Of a stretch of DNA of 64,000 nucleotides, positions 1 through 12,436 are shown one piece after another. The notes beneath the pieces are model-generated. The model did not search any database and had not been told where the DNA came from. It saw nothing but the letters and a program-made list of their open reading frames with translations. The stretch's first letter is position 1, and each line of letters opens with the position of its first letter. The stretch is taken from assembly GCA_018907035.1 (NCBI GenBank), contig JACCIC010000002.1:5982001-6046000 (forward strand), in the 5' to 3' direction. A program made the translations under genes and the position numbers. This stretch comes from Sycobia sp. Sy_11. Taxonomy: Eukaryota > Arthropoda > Insecta > Hymenoptera > Epichrysomallidae.

Positions 1-221
1 ATTTTTGCCATACACAAACCAAAATAATTGACTAAAATCTGGAACATTTTTTTTTTTTTTTTGAATGGGACAAATTTAAGCAGGATTGAAAATGGTCTCT
101 TTTTACTTTTGATTTTAGAAAAAGCGGGATGTTTGCGCTACGATAATTTCCGGGAACTCAACTGAAGATTTTAGTCAATTTTGGTCGAGGCATAGGTTGG
201 CAAAAGTGGCTGATGGATAAG

Positions 222-272
<51 letters not shown>

Positions 273-1284
273 CGTCAGATATATACTTGCTGTATAGAAT
301 ACATAATAAAATTATTCTTTAAAGTTTACTCGACATGTAAATTTGGATTTTTCACCTAGATTTAGGGATTCTTCAGTCTTCGTGAGCACTTCTGAGGTGC
401 AAACGGTGATAAATAAAAAAATGAAAAAAAAGTGAAAAAAAAATCTGAATGGAAACACGGCGCTCCGCGAAACAACAAAAAAAAAGGAATTCGTTGGTAT
501 AATAAGGGTTGAAAGAGACTTTTCAATCCAATCGATAAGCCTTACATGATTTTATCTACATCAATTACTATTTTAATTGAAAACAATTATATTGATGTAT
601 TTTGTATCGAGTGTAATCGATAGTTATCGATACTTCATAGCTTAGTAATGGACCCGAATGATATAATAATGTATAGTTTCAAGCGATCGATAGATGTCGA
701 TTATACCGATAAAAAAAAAACTAATTAGTATCGAGGAAAGGCGGTCGATTGAGACAGTTCCTCCGATCCCCCGGAAAAAATGTGTGATTAAATAGACAAT
801 TAACAAAAACTTGCAATTCCCTTTCTTGCCCTCCCCCCTCCCATCCGCCGAACGCGTGAAATCTGAGAGTTCTAATAATTGTATGCATGATGAGCGAAAA
901 AAAAAACAAGTATCGAACAAAAAATCATACAAATAGCGACTTAGCGATTTTGGTTATACTATGTGTATAATGTATAGTTATAGAATGTAAGTTAAGACAA
1001 TGAGCGAAAAAGCCAAGGGGACAGTAGTAGTACATGACGGGATATTTTCTAGCTCTAGGGGGGAAAAATAACAACAACAAAAACTGTTAGCGGACCAGGT
1101 CGACATGGTAGATTCGCACAATAAAAAAAAAAACAAAAATAACAACAAAACATTTGAAACATTCGCGAGATCGCTGATTCTCGAATTACCAAGCCACTGA
1201 CACGAGAGTCAGGGAAGCAAATGAAAACAAAACCAAAAAAAATAAAAAATAAAACAAATACAAATCGATGTGAATTTTTGTAGG

Positions 1285-1333
<49 letters not shown>

Positions 1334-3078
1334 ATAATAATAATAATTAATAAAATCGTTGCAAAAAAAGAGAGAAAAAAACAACAACCATTGGAACAAA
1401 AAGTATTTAGCTAATTAACTCGATAATAAGAATGCTATGTGTATAATTATAATGGATATTATATATATATTATATATATATACCTTATCGCGAAACGCGC
1501 AGGTATTTCCCTCCTTCCCAATATTGGCCTTTTTTTCTCACCAAAATAATGGAAAAAAAAAACGAACGAAGAAGATGCGTGCGCCACCGCACGCTTCGTT
1601 CGATATCCATAAACATATTTATATTCCTATACGAGAGACCTACTGCGATATTATCACCTGCGTCCAAGGGTGGAAAACTGTATCCTATAATTTTTAGGTT
1701 GTTGCAATGGTCCTTCGTTTATTAACAAAGGAATAACGAGGAATAAACAAAAGCTCAAACGAAGCTCGACGATCTTTATTAGCCTGTGAAAGTCCCGTGT
1801 GATCCGAAAAAAAAAAATTATTGAAAAAGTCGTTTATTATTATATTAGGCTTTTTGTCCCTTGGACAATTCAGAATTTTCATCCATATCGATAAATGATA
1901 CAAATAATACATAATCATCGTTTGATTTTTTCGCTTATGGAGATTTTTCTGATAAATTTTTAACGTAATATATAGATATAAACATAAAATAAATCGGATG
2001 TTCCATACGTGTAGATCAGAATTTTATATGCGAAACTCTTTCATATATACGGATATTTCTATAAATTGTACGTATTTTTGCGAAAATAAACAATATCGAT
2101 TTATTTTACATACATGATAAACAATAATATTACAATAACGTATGTTGATAATGTACAAATTAAAAAAGTCTTATACACACGGGGCCGAACTGTAGACGCG
2201 ACTTTTCAGTGCTTTAATAACGCACAGGTGACTTTTATTAATTTCCCCTCCCCCCCCCCCCGTAAGAAGAGAAACGAATAGGCAAAATGTTAAAGATCAA
2301 TAATAATAAGGGAATATCAATTGGACATTTATATTGACTGCATAAATGGGAATTTCACAGGTTTTTAAACATTCTATCGTCAATTTGCGAATTTGTACTC
2401 ATTGTACCAGTGAATTATAGGAGCTGTTTTCCATCGGCTCTAATGTCCTCGGAAATTCGCGACTCTTCAGTTTGTATAAATAGCAGAATTTTGCGAACTC
2501 AAATGAACGTTCCTTCATACTAAAGAAGTAAAGTACATGCGATGGAAGCCTTCTGAACGCATTAATAAGGTTTAAAAATCGATAATACGATAAGTAAAAA
2601 AAAAGTCCTTTTATATAAAACAAAAACAAAAAAAAATATAAAAACATTAAAAAAAATTTTAAAATAAGAAATAAAAATAAAGAAACAAGAAAGCAAAACA
2701 ATAAAATACAATGTTAAATATATGATTTTATCACGATAACGCGCATATATGCATCTGTACATATGTACGTGTACTACACACAGATACACACACACTAACG
2801 CTCTTGTGCGAGAAAATAGCGTTAAAAAAGAGATATTACAATTGCTTAACTTTGCGAGATCGGGGAGACACACATAATGTAAACTTATATATAGGTATAT
2901 ATATGTATGCGCTGATTTTGAAAAAAAAACATGTTTTTGAGTCTGTAATATAGGACATCCCTTGTCCGAATACGAAGCATATATCCTACCATATATGTAT
3001 ATTTCTTCCTATATATATTCTTTTCTCATCTTTATATGTATTATTCTACATTTCATATCGATCTATTAGACAAGTACT

Positions 3079-3131
<53 letters not shown>

Positions 3132-3215
3132 GGTTAAGCTAAATTATTATTGTTGCATTTTTCTTCTCGTTGTGTAAAAACAAAGATCGATAGTTCCCGA
3201 TCGGTACTACATGCA

Positions 3216-3249
<34 letters not shown>

Positions 3250-3461
3250 ACAAAAATTATTACGAAAAATTAACGTGGCAAATACGTTTGCTTGCAGTGG
3301 CGAGATGAAATTCGCCATATTCGCACAATATATATGTATATATCGCTCAAGATAGAGAGAAAGAGAGAGAATGCGAGACTCCAAAATTGAGAGAGTCACT
3401 ATGTATAATGAGTGCACTTAATTATATTAAAATTGTTGAGAGCGTCGCAGCATATGCATCT

Positions 3462-3530
<69 letters not shown>

Positions 3531-3746
3531 TGAGCATGGACGAGGAGAGTAAAACGAGCGACGGAAGGTTCACGAAATATTGTACTTATTATAATTGTAT
3601 AATTAAAAGAAAGTAAAAAACAACAACAACAACAAAAAGTAATAATAAAACCAAACCACTATATAGCGATTACACAAGATAATCAAATAAGTGCCACTTT
3701 CCGAGGATTTTGGAGTTCGTATTGTGAGCGCGTGATTTAATGTAGT

Positions 3747-3750
<4 letters not shown>

Positions 3751-3797
<47 letters not shown>
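3751..3797. repeat. (GA)n microsatellite
   Basis: About 23 uninterrupted GA dinucleotides lie within the presumed UTR. GA runs can bind GAGA-type factors, but nothing here shows function. Confidence 0.95.
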
Positions 3798-3800
<3 letters not shown>

Positions 3801-4103
3801 GCGTGAGCGCAAATGATATATCTAATTTTGCGTAATACGCATATATGCGTCATGGTCGACTTTTGGCGACGCAAATGTTCATTTGATTTTTAATCGCGTG
3901 ATAAATGTAAATCATAAGTACGAAGGCGGCGCGCGCTAATACAAGCGTGTTATAAATTACAAAATGAAAAATGGTAAACAAAAGAGTACGACGAGGTGGT
4001 CAAAGATGTGACAATGATTGCATATTACAGTAATAATTAAGAGTATAGGTAATTAATACGAGCATTAAATAAATTGATATTACAAATACTATACATATAA
4101 CAA

Positions 4104-4154
<51 letters not shown>

Positions 4155-4243
4155 TATACGATGATTATTATTATGATTATAATTATTGCTAACACTGTAA
4201 GGATTATTATGGATATTACATTGTAATTAGAAAATGATTCATT

Positions 4244-4249
4244 AATAAA
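4244..4249 (+). terminator. AATAAA polyadenylation signal
   Basis: A canonical hexamer lies in the context attAATAAAgg, at the end of the long non-coding block. The hexamer is common by chance in AT-rich DNA, so the assignment rests on its position at the change of sequence texture. Confidence 0.35.
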
Positions 4250-4951
4250 GGTTATCTTACATGTCAATATGGATTATTTACTTTACCACTCATTTCCTAT
4301 ATACTCTTGATGTTTGATATAACTTGCTTGCCAGTCGTACATATATGTATATTAATGTATAACAAATATTTATTACAAAAAAAATTTGATATAATGTTTT
4401 TGCAATATTATCAGATTATCTCGAAGGCTCGAATGGTGCTTTTTCATATATGAAAAATTTTCTTAGTTCAAAAAGCAAAAATAATATGTTTAATACATGA
4501 TTCGATAGAAAAATTAATAAATCGCTGAGAATCAGGGAAAGGTTTTGGTATTTTCCTTTTTTTTATGTAGAGCAAAGGTTAGTTATCTGATGTACATAGG
4601 TTGATAAGACCGTCTGATACGACCAGAATAAAAAGATATCTTTTGTTTTTTATCAATCATTTTTGTTTAATTGTATACCGAGGTTTTCATATTGAGGTAC
4701 ATAGGTTTGTATTTACATTAATGTTCCATAGAATTAAATGCTTAATAGTCTGAATATTGTTAAAGGTTCAGCAAAAAATTTTTACCATTACATTACATAC
4801 ATAGACATTCTAAAAGAAACAAATCGAAAATCAGTGGAGAATGTTGGGTTTACTTATGATTCTGGCATGTCTCGATCATGTTCATGTTGTTACTTAGCTG
4901 GAACTTGATTCTACGCATGTTGGTGATGATGAATTAAGATATTAGGGCCGA

Positions 4952-5169
4952 TTAGTTCAGCAGCGGCTCAGTTTGCATTACTGAATTAGAATTAGTCATT
5001 GAAGGTGGATTCTTTGGTATTCTAGGATTTGACAGTACATCAGGTGTGTTTGGTAAATGATCATCATGTTGATGTGGGTCCTTTGGTAATTTAGGATTCC
5101 ATATTACAAATGGTTCTATTGGTGAATTAGGATTTTCAGATAGATTCGAGTCCCTTAACGACGCCTTAG
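4952..5169 (-). CDS. Secreted peptide gene A, terminal exon
   Basis: This minus-strand exon starts after an AG acceptor (AAATGTAG, CTA at 5170-5172) in phase 1 and runs 72 codons to TAA. It encodes a Pro/Asn/Ser-rich tail with the block FVIWNPKLPKDPHQHDDH, followed by a second Pro-rich stretch containing NPRIPKNPP. Joined directly to the phase-1 signal-peptide exon it gives an in-frame 93-residue secreted peptide with no cysteine. Other exons may lie in the 3.1 kb between. The homologous exon in gene B keeps the WDPKLPKDPH core, which argues that this frame is real. I do not recognise the family. Confidence 0.6.
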
Positions 5170-5819
5170 CTACATTTAAACGTGACACAATCATTAATAA
5201 TTTTGGCCATTATTAAAAAATTTATACTGTATAAACTGCTGTTAATGAGTTTTCATATAGAGCTGCTTATAAACTTTTTGGTCATGTTCCCCCCCCCCCT
5301 CTACTTTCACGTAATCCATCGTAGTTTTATAAATTATATTGTACAAATTATATTTTTTATATATAAGAAATGTGAGAAGATATGTTTATTCAAAATAAAT
5401 TTAGAATTTGTTAATATAGATTTCATCTATATGAAATTGAACACGAAGATTAAAGAAATTTACGACGTCAATAAAGTGTTTAAATGTTATGAAAATAATA
5501 CGCGGAACATAATATTCATTGACAATTCCTGGAGTAGTCGTGTGCTATGATCGTGTTTCTAATATGACGGAAATCATAATCATCGTGTCAGTAATGCCAT
5601 TGGAATAAATATCTCTCTTTGGGATATTACATTTCTGATTTTAAATGTGTATTCATGTGATAACCATCCTTTTAAGCTCTAACATCAAAGTTACACATCA
5701 AGTCGAGATAATCGCAGCCCTGCGTTAGTTAATGATTCTTAATTGTAGGAGATTATCGAGAGAAAACGTTCTCTAACGTGCCTTCAGGTCAAGATTCTCC
5801 TTGTATAGCTCATGAGTTT

Positions 5820-6235
5820 GTTGCGCCATTCGAGTTGTATCAGCTAGCGGGCAGACGGTATGTCCAGTCCTCCCTCATCGACACAAGCCATTAGTATGTA
5901 ATTTAGGAATGTGAGAAATTATCTGGTAGTGCCCTTGACTATTTTGTCAACTTGAACTATGTAGTCCCCCACGTTGAGATCGCCCAGATCCATGTAATTC
6001 ATATGATCCATGAATTATAGAGATGGTAGCGCGAATGACCGTCGTTGTGGCTTGAGAAGAGGTTTCGTCAAAAGCTGTAGTAACAGGGCTAGCTTTCTGA
6101 CTGCCACATGTACGCTGACCAGAGAACTAAAGTCCAAGGTAGGAAAACGTGTCCTTACAACTCGTGGCTCTCACGGATGGACAGTCTTTCCATTCTTTCC
6201 GAAGTTGGATAGTAATAGATAGATAATAAAAAAAA
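5820..6235 (-). pseudogene. Conserved block inside gene A, frames broken
   Basis: Homologous to 10540-10960 in copy 2. In copy 2 a minus-strand frame with CPSVRTTSC runs without a stop and a second frame reads NVGELVQVDRIVNGTT. Here the first is interrupted by TAG and the second by TAA just after the equivalent VDKIVKGTT. It may be a decayed exon of the duplicated gene, a fragment of another gene carried along, or conserved intron. The plus frame is open in both copies (starting NYRDGSAN), so frame choice is unresolved. Confidence 0.35.
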
Positions 6236-8273
6236 TGTTATTTTATACACAATATATTGTACACTTAAATTAAAATGATAATATAATTTTAATTTAAGTT
6301 TGCATTAGCGCATAGGTGTTTTACGAAGAACGAGTATAAAAGTTAATATGGTAAATGCTAATATTTCGAACTAATGAAATAGGGCTTATAAGGAAGTACT
6401 AAGAATTTAGGTTGTGAATTATTCAAAGTTTGAATAATTGAAAGGAGTATTTATAAATGAGGATGCATGAAATATGTATACATAGTTTTTGTAACCTGAA
6501 AAAATGGCGTATTCTTCTTTGTTGGACGTGCTCAAACGAAAAAAATCACTCTTTTTTTCTTTTTTCTTTTTACAGTGCAATACATAAATAACACAGTCAC
6601 AAAACAGGTTACAGGAATCTACTGGGACTCGAATAAGAATAGTTTATGATTTTGGGATTAATAATTAGGAATCCATTAGCAGAATTAAACCAGCATGTTA
6701 GGGTTTGCAGTAAAATTTAATTAAATCGCTAAAAATCTGAAATTTCTGTTTGTGTTTGGCCTCCAAATACATGAGACTTTAATTTATAAACCATAAAGCC
6801 TAACTTCACCAACCCCAAATATAAAATCAATTCAGAAATTGGTATTATAGAGTATGAGATCTTTGAGAATATGACCTTTAGTTATGAATAAAATATGTAG
6901 AATTGAAGGTTCTGATTGTCATGGTGTTGTCTTAATAAAAAAAATTTGACCAAAGTCAAAACTTCGGCAGACTTAATTAAATTTGAATAAGATTCTTTAA
7001 AGATCCTTTGTGTTCTTTTTTAGCGAGAGGCCCTTCACTTATCACAATATATATCTTTTATTACTAACTGGCTATTAATCATTATTATTTCTTTCAGATT
7101 AACATATTTTTTTTGTTTCAAATAATCTCCGAACGAAAACAAACAGTTTATTTATGTCGTAGTTCAGCGTCACGTTTTAGGCTTATCAATGTCATGATAT
7201 TTTGATTTCAAATACCGTTGTATCTGTTTTCTATTGCTGTGATATCTTAAAGTCGCTTTTGTAATAATATTTTTTCTACAAAAAAATATCTACATATTTT
7301 TTTAAAAATGTCTTTTTTTATCTTAGGTAGAAGAAATTGATCTTCTTTCTTGATATTCCTAAATCCCTTACGAGATTATTTAATTTTGCTTGGTGAAAAA
7401 ATTCAATACCTTTCTTGTTTTCATCATCCACTACTTCGAGATTCTATAAATTCTATGCAACATTTGTAGCTTTATAAAGATTTGCAATTTCTTGAGTCAC
7501 TTCAATGTATTGGTATTTCTCTATTTTTTGCTAATTAAAGCTTCTTCAATATTCTTCTGTGTTTCTTTTATAATGGAACCTACCAAAATTTCATTCTCGC
7601 AATAAATTATAATAATTGTCATAAATCGCAATGAATAAATGTAGAATATAATTAATGTAGAACATGAGTAACGACTCGCTAATGACAATGAAACAAGAGC
7701 CAATGACAACCAAGCAATATTGTAGATGTCATGAGAGTAAAGAGAAGTAAATGTAAATCGAAAAAGTATTGAACAGTGACAAATGGAATAGATAGAGTCA
7801 GGGAAATTAAATTAAATTAGACCTAGACTGAGGCTGTTCGCTACAAGGTTATTATAGTATTAGAAGGATACGCGAATATCAAGTAACCTACAAAATCAAA
7901 AACCTCTCAACTTAAAAGGCCAGTTTCTCAAATGGTATTAGTTGGGGTTTGAAAATTTGCGAATGGACACAATTTGGCGCTCCTGGATTAGAGATGAAAT
8001 GTACATGCAGACATTTCGATTTTTTCGGCCATTTATTAAATTTCACAGTAAGTCCTTCTATACACGCCTATCTACGAGACTATCTCTAAACATCCAGTAT
8101 ATTATACATAAAGAAAAAGCTATGTATTAGTCAAACTTTTAGATTTTCTCTCTTCTATGTAGCTCATCGTTCACTTTTGTTCAACCCGACCCATATCTTA
8201 TAAACTGGAAAATTGTTTATAAACAGCCCTTATGAAGAGTAATTTGATTTGTAGGTAAAATTTAAGTAAATAC

Positions 8274-8337
8274 CTTGTTGTGCGCTGAGTGAATGGACCA
8301 TGGAAGCCAGCAATGAAATTATAAAGATTAAATTCAT
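8274..8337 (-). CDS. Secreted peptide gene A, signal-peptide exon 1
   Basis: ATG is at 8337-8335. The exon encodes MNLIFIISLLASMVHSLSAQ plus Q, a short polar start, a hydrophobic core and a small-residue end (SLSA), as in a signal peptide. It ends CAA G before GTATTT, so phase 1, matching the terminal exon at 5169. Length is 64 nt, the same as exon 1 of gene C. A TATA-like TTTAAATAG lies about 60 nt upstream. The coding sequence is nearly identical in copy 2 while surrounding DNA differs more, suggesting constraint. Confidence 0.6.
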
Positions 8338-8965
8338 TTTGAATTTTGAAATATATGTAATGCAAGCTAAGCGACCAGGAAAATCTTGATCTGCTATTTA
8401 AATTCGTTCTTGATGCTTAATTGTATGAAAATTTAGATTACAATATAAATATTTATCTAATTCGACATGACATATATATATAATTAATAATTTAAAAAAA
8501 CTAAAATTTGAAAAATTTAGATAAACAATCTTTTTAGATATGGTAATTTTTATTTAATAAAAATTTATTAATAAAAGGAAAATAATATTTGTCATAAGAA
8601 TTATATTTGCAGTCTGTAGACAAATAAAACTAGTTGCACAAAAAATATTTGCAAAACTAGTTGCACAAAAAATATATTTAACTTATAAGCTAAAATTTTA
8701 TAATATTCTCTACTCTCTACCTGTAAGCGAAAAGTTATGTTTTTAAAAAAGTGACTACAGTCGTAACATGTCTACAAACATTGTAAACAATTAAGATCAA
8801 ATTGAAAAATATAGTTATAGCAACATTAATTCGAAATATGCCAAAAATATTATCTTTAACAGTACAACTTTACTTTTTATTACATATTTCTACATAAAAT
8901 TAATCAATAGCTTTATAAAAAAGGAAACTTTTCAGTAAAAATATTTTTAAACTTGCATTCGATAT

Positions 8966-9609
8966 ACATTTGCAATACTAGTTTCCGATCGGTACTACTA
9001 CAGAAATTATATTTAAGGTCTCTCATCAGTGTGAACTCAAATATAGAATACTGACACGAAACTTTGTGAGGCTATTATTAAAGAAATTCTCTGCTATAAT
9101 TTCAATCCGACATTAACGGTAAAAATTTGGAGAATGAGCCTTTTGATTGTGAGACGTGTTATCTGATTTAATATTAATTCTTATTACAGATTAATCTGAA
9201 AGCAGGGTTATTTTATTAATAATTCTTATAAATAAATGGAACATTATATTCATAAACAAGCTGTGTATTGATTACTTTCTAAATATTCTATTGATATCGT
9301 TCAATGCCAACCCTATAAGTTAATATCATTATTACTAAATAATATTTTCGTTATTTGAATATTACCAATAGGTATTTCATTAAAATATTACGGTTGGACA
9401 TGTTATAATACGAATAAAACGCAACTTTATAAATAACTGATATACTAAAAAATTGAGGTATCATGTTATAACCGGTAAGTTTATTATCAAATTGTCAGTT
9501 CATTAGTATTGAATCATTAAAAAAATTTTTTAAAAATACTTTTTAAAAATATTACTAACGAGGGACCTTAATGGTATGTGTTTTATGAAAAAAATCGGAG
9601 ATATTTGAC
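8966..9609. other. AT-rich spacer between duplicated units
   Basis: No coding frame, RNA gene or clear repeat was seen. The segment separates the upstream region of gene A from the 3' side of gene B. Confidence 0.5.
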
Positions 9610-9700
9610 GAAATAAAATACAGTGCTATAGGTGAAAGATTCTTTATTTTGAACAATGTTTTAGTAAAATTGACTTTAAGTCTCGTTCATATTCATGTCT

Positions 9701-9822
9701 TTACTTAGATGGATCATCATTTCGATGTGGGTCTTTTGGTAATTTAGGATCCCATAGTACTAATGGTCCTATTTGCGAATGAGTATCTTGAGATTGCTTG
9801 GAGTCCATTAACAGCACCTCAC
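9701..9822 (-). CDS. Secreted peptide gene B, terminal exon (shortened)
   Basis: Acceptor CAAATGTAG (CTA at 9823-9825), phase 1, then 40 codons ending TAA. It encodes a 39-residue tail containing LVLWDPKLPKDPHRNDDPSK, paralogous to FVIWNPKLPKDPHQHDDH in gene A. About 100 nt present in copy 1 after HDD are missing, so the second Pro-rich stretch is lost and a stop that is downstream in copy 1 is used. Joined directly to its signal-peptide exon it gives a 60-residue secreted peptide. Function unknown. Confidence 0.55.
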
Positions 9823-10539
9823 CTACATTTGAGCATCACAATTATTAAACATTTTGGACATCTTTAAAAAATTTATATTATATAAACTTCTATTATTGAA
9901 TTTTCATATAGGGCTGCCTATAAACGTTTTGGTCGTTTTAACCTCCCCTCCCCCACACTTCTCTTACGTATTCCATCGTAATATGTTTAAAAATTCTCGA
10001 ATACCATACAAATTGTATTTTTTTATTTATAAAAAATGTGATTGAATATTTTTTAAAAATAAATTTAGAATTTATTAATATAGAGTTCACGTATATGAAA
10101 TTGTACATTAAGATGAAAGAAATTTCCGACATCAGTATAGTTCTTAAATTGAATTAAAAGAATATGCGAAACGTAATATTAATTTGCAGTTCTTAGAGTA
10201 GTTTTGTACTCTTACCCTGTTTCTAATAGTATGGAAATCACAATCATCGTGTCAGTAATGCTGTAGGAATAACAATTTCGCTTTATGATAACACATTTTT
10301 GATTTTACACGTGTATTCAAAGGATGATCACCGTTTGAAGTTCTAGCATCAGTGGTGTACTTATTATAAGTGAGACATTGTACATCAGCAAGTCCCCGGT
10401 TGAAGATGAAAAAGGAAGTCCATCCACGAACGAAAAGTCAAGTCGAGTCCTACGTTGATTAATGGCTCTTAATTATAGGAGATCGTCAAGAGAACATGCT
10501 GTCTAATGTCTCTTCAAGTTGAGATTTTTCGTGTATAGT

Positions 10540-10960
10540 CTGTTGCGTCGTTAGTACAATGTCAGCCAGCGAGGCAGACGTTAGACCCAGTTTTCGCTCA
10601 TCGAAACAAGAGTGGAAATAGCCGATTGGTGCTCCATTTGAGAATGTGAGTAATTGTATGGTAGTACCATTGACTATTCTGTCCACTTGAACTAGTTCGC
10701 CCACGTTGATGGCGCCCAGCTCCATGTCGAATTATAGAGATGGTAGCGCGAATAACCATCGTTGTGGCTTGAGAAGAGGTTTCGTCAAAAGTTATAGTAA
10801 CACGGCTAGCTTTCTGACTGCCACATGTACGCTGACCGGAGAACTGAAGTCCACGGTAGGAACATTTGTCCTTACAACTCGTGGTTCGCACGGATGGACA
10901 ATAGATCTTCAAGGTTCTGCTTGGATTCTTACCGAAGTGTGATAGTAATAGATAAATAAT
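10540..10960 (-). other. Conserved block inside gene B, possible exon(s)
   Basis: Two overlapping minus-strand frames look protein-like. One contains CPSVRTTSCKDKC and GQRTCGSQKASRVTITFDE; the other starts MELGAINVGELVQVDRIVN and continues through FSNGAPIGYFHSCFDERK. The pair could be one ancestral coding unit broken by a frameshift near 10725, or two exons. The order (Cys then x-x-V-T-I, later L-x-x-L-N-V-G-E/D-x-V-x-V-D) faintly recalls a Hint/hedgehog-type fold, which I offer only as a hypothesis. No splice sites of the right phase (phase 1) were found for it. Confidence 0.3.
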
Positions 10961-11842
10961 TAAAAAATTGTATTTTATATATAATATATTGTACACTTAA
11001 ATTAAAATGAAAATATAATTTTAATTTAAGTTTGCATTAGCGCATAGGCGTTTTACGAAGAACGAGTATAAAAGTTAATTAGGAATGTCAATATGATGAA
11101 CTAATGAAATATGGGCTATAAAGAAGTGTTAGGAATTTAGGTTATGGATTACTCAAAGTTTGGAGAATTGAAAGGAGCAGTTATAATTGAGGAGGGAGAA
11201 TTTAGATTATTTATTCCAGTATTCCAGAAATTTGTTGATATTATATAAAAGATTCGGACATAACTCGCTTACTATGGTTTGTTATACATAACCAGTGCAG
11301 TGGAAAATAACATTATAAAAAAAGCAGGTGGCTAAGTACTTTCTACGGATAAGAATTTTAATTCAATAAACGCTATTACGCTATTAGACACACGGTCACT
11401 CTTTTTTCTAACAAAGATATAATGAATGCCTCCATTTAGCAGTCTCTCAATGGAATTTGTGAATGGATACCTTATAGTATCAATTTCTTGATCGATATAT
11501 TCGAAATAATTGGTTTATGAGCTTGAGGCTCATGAATTTGAAGTTTTGCGCTTGTGGGTTGCGGATGAAATCTATATGCAGAAATTTCGATTATTTCGGG
11601 TACTTATTGAATTTCACTGTAATTCCTCCTCTGTTCGCCCAGTGCTATGAGTGTATCACTCAACATCTATTAATACATAAAGAAAAAGCTATGTAGTACT
11701 CAGACTTTTAGATTTTCTCTCTTCGCTGCAGCTCATCATTCACTTTTATTAGAGCCGACTCCTATCTTATAAACTGGAGAATTATTTATAAACAGCCCTT
11801 ATGAAGAGTAATTTGATTTATAGGTAAAATTTAAGTAAATAC

Positions 11843-11903
11843 CTTGTGCGCTGAGTGAATGGACCATGGAAGCCAGCAATGAAATTATAAAGATTAAATT
11901 CAT
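11843..11903 (-). CDS. Secreted peptide gene B, signal-peptide exon 1
   Basis: ATG is at 11903-11901. It encodes MNLIFIISLLASMVHSLSAQ, identical to gene A except that one CAA codon is missing before the donor (CAA G before GTATTT). The 3 nt deletion keeps phase 1. Together with the exon at 9822 this gives a continuous frame. Confidence 0.55.
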
Positions 11904-12436
11904 TTTGAATTTTGAAATATATGTGATACAAGCTCAGTGACCAAGGAAAACTTGATCTGTTCTTTCTATTCGTTCTTGTTACTTAATTGTATGAAAATTT
12001 AAATTACAATGTAAATATTTATCTAATTCGATATGCGATAAATATAATTAATAATTTAAAAAAATTAAAATTTTAAAAATTAGATAAACAATCTTTTTAA
12101 GTATGGGAATTTTTATTTAATAAAAATGTATTAATAAAATGAAAAGAATATTTGTCTATAATAATCATACTTACAATCGGTAGAAAAATAAAACTAGTTG
12201 AACAAAAAATATACTCACAGCAAAATATTTTATAATATTCTCTACTCTCCGTTTCTAAGCGAAAAGTTATACTTGTAAAAAGTGACTACTGTCGTAACAT
12301 ATCTATTAACATTTCAAACAATTAAGGTGTTTATTAGTACTACGTCATTTTTTATTACACATTTTTACATACAATTAATCGATAGCTTCAAAATCAGGAA
12401 ACTTTTGGGTAAAAATATTTTCTAGACTTGCATTTG

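Larger units (their letters stand above)
1..4260 (+). other. Long non-coding block, probable 3' UTR of an off-window gene
   Basis: No reading frame here looks like protein; the longest ones are translations of (AT)n, (GA)n and A-rich tracts. The block is dense in A-runs, AT microsatellites (225-268, 1288-1328, 3081-3126, 3467-3526, 4108-4150), a (TACA)n run near 3214-3243 and a (GA)n run. It ends at an AATAAA followed by sequence of a different texture. I infer a long, microsatellite-rich 3' UTR read left to right. It could equally be intergenic; RNA evidence would decide. Confidence 0.35.
4860..8965. repeat. Tandem segmental duplication, copy 1 (gene A)
   Basis: This segment aligns by eye, in the same order and orientation, with 9610-12436. 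Matched landmarks are the terminal exon (4952 vs 9701), a ~170 bp block starting at aattatagagatggtagcgc (6013 vs 10723), the flank with aaagaaaaagctatgta (8110 vs 11680), the signal-peptide exon (8337 vs 11903) and upstream DNA to about 8965 vs 12436. Copy 1 carries roughly 1.2 kb more between about 6.5 and 7.9 kb. Ends are approximate. Confidence 0.85.
9610..12436. repeat. Tandem segmental duplication, copy 2 (gene B)
   Basis: Direct-repeat partner of 4860-8965 (landmarks given there). It lacks about 1.2 kb of intronic sequence found in copy 1 and has a shorter terminal exon. Divergence is scattered across coding and non-coding parts, so this is not a very recent duplication. Confidence 0.85.

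Noticed and set aside
6010..6222. Plus-strand frame MNYRDGSAND, also open in copy 2 at 10706
   Set aside because: Open in both duplicates but with no signal peptide, splice context or recognised motif, and antisense to the peptide genes. Not called, though not excluded.
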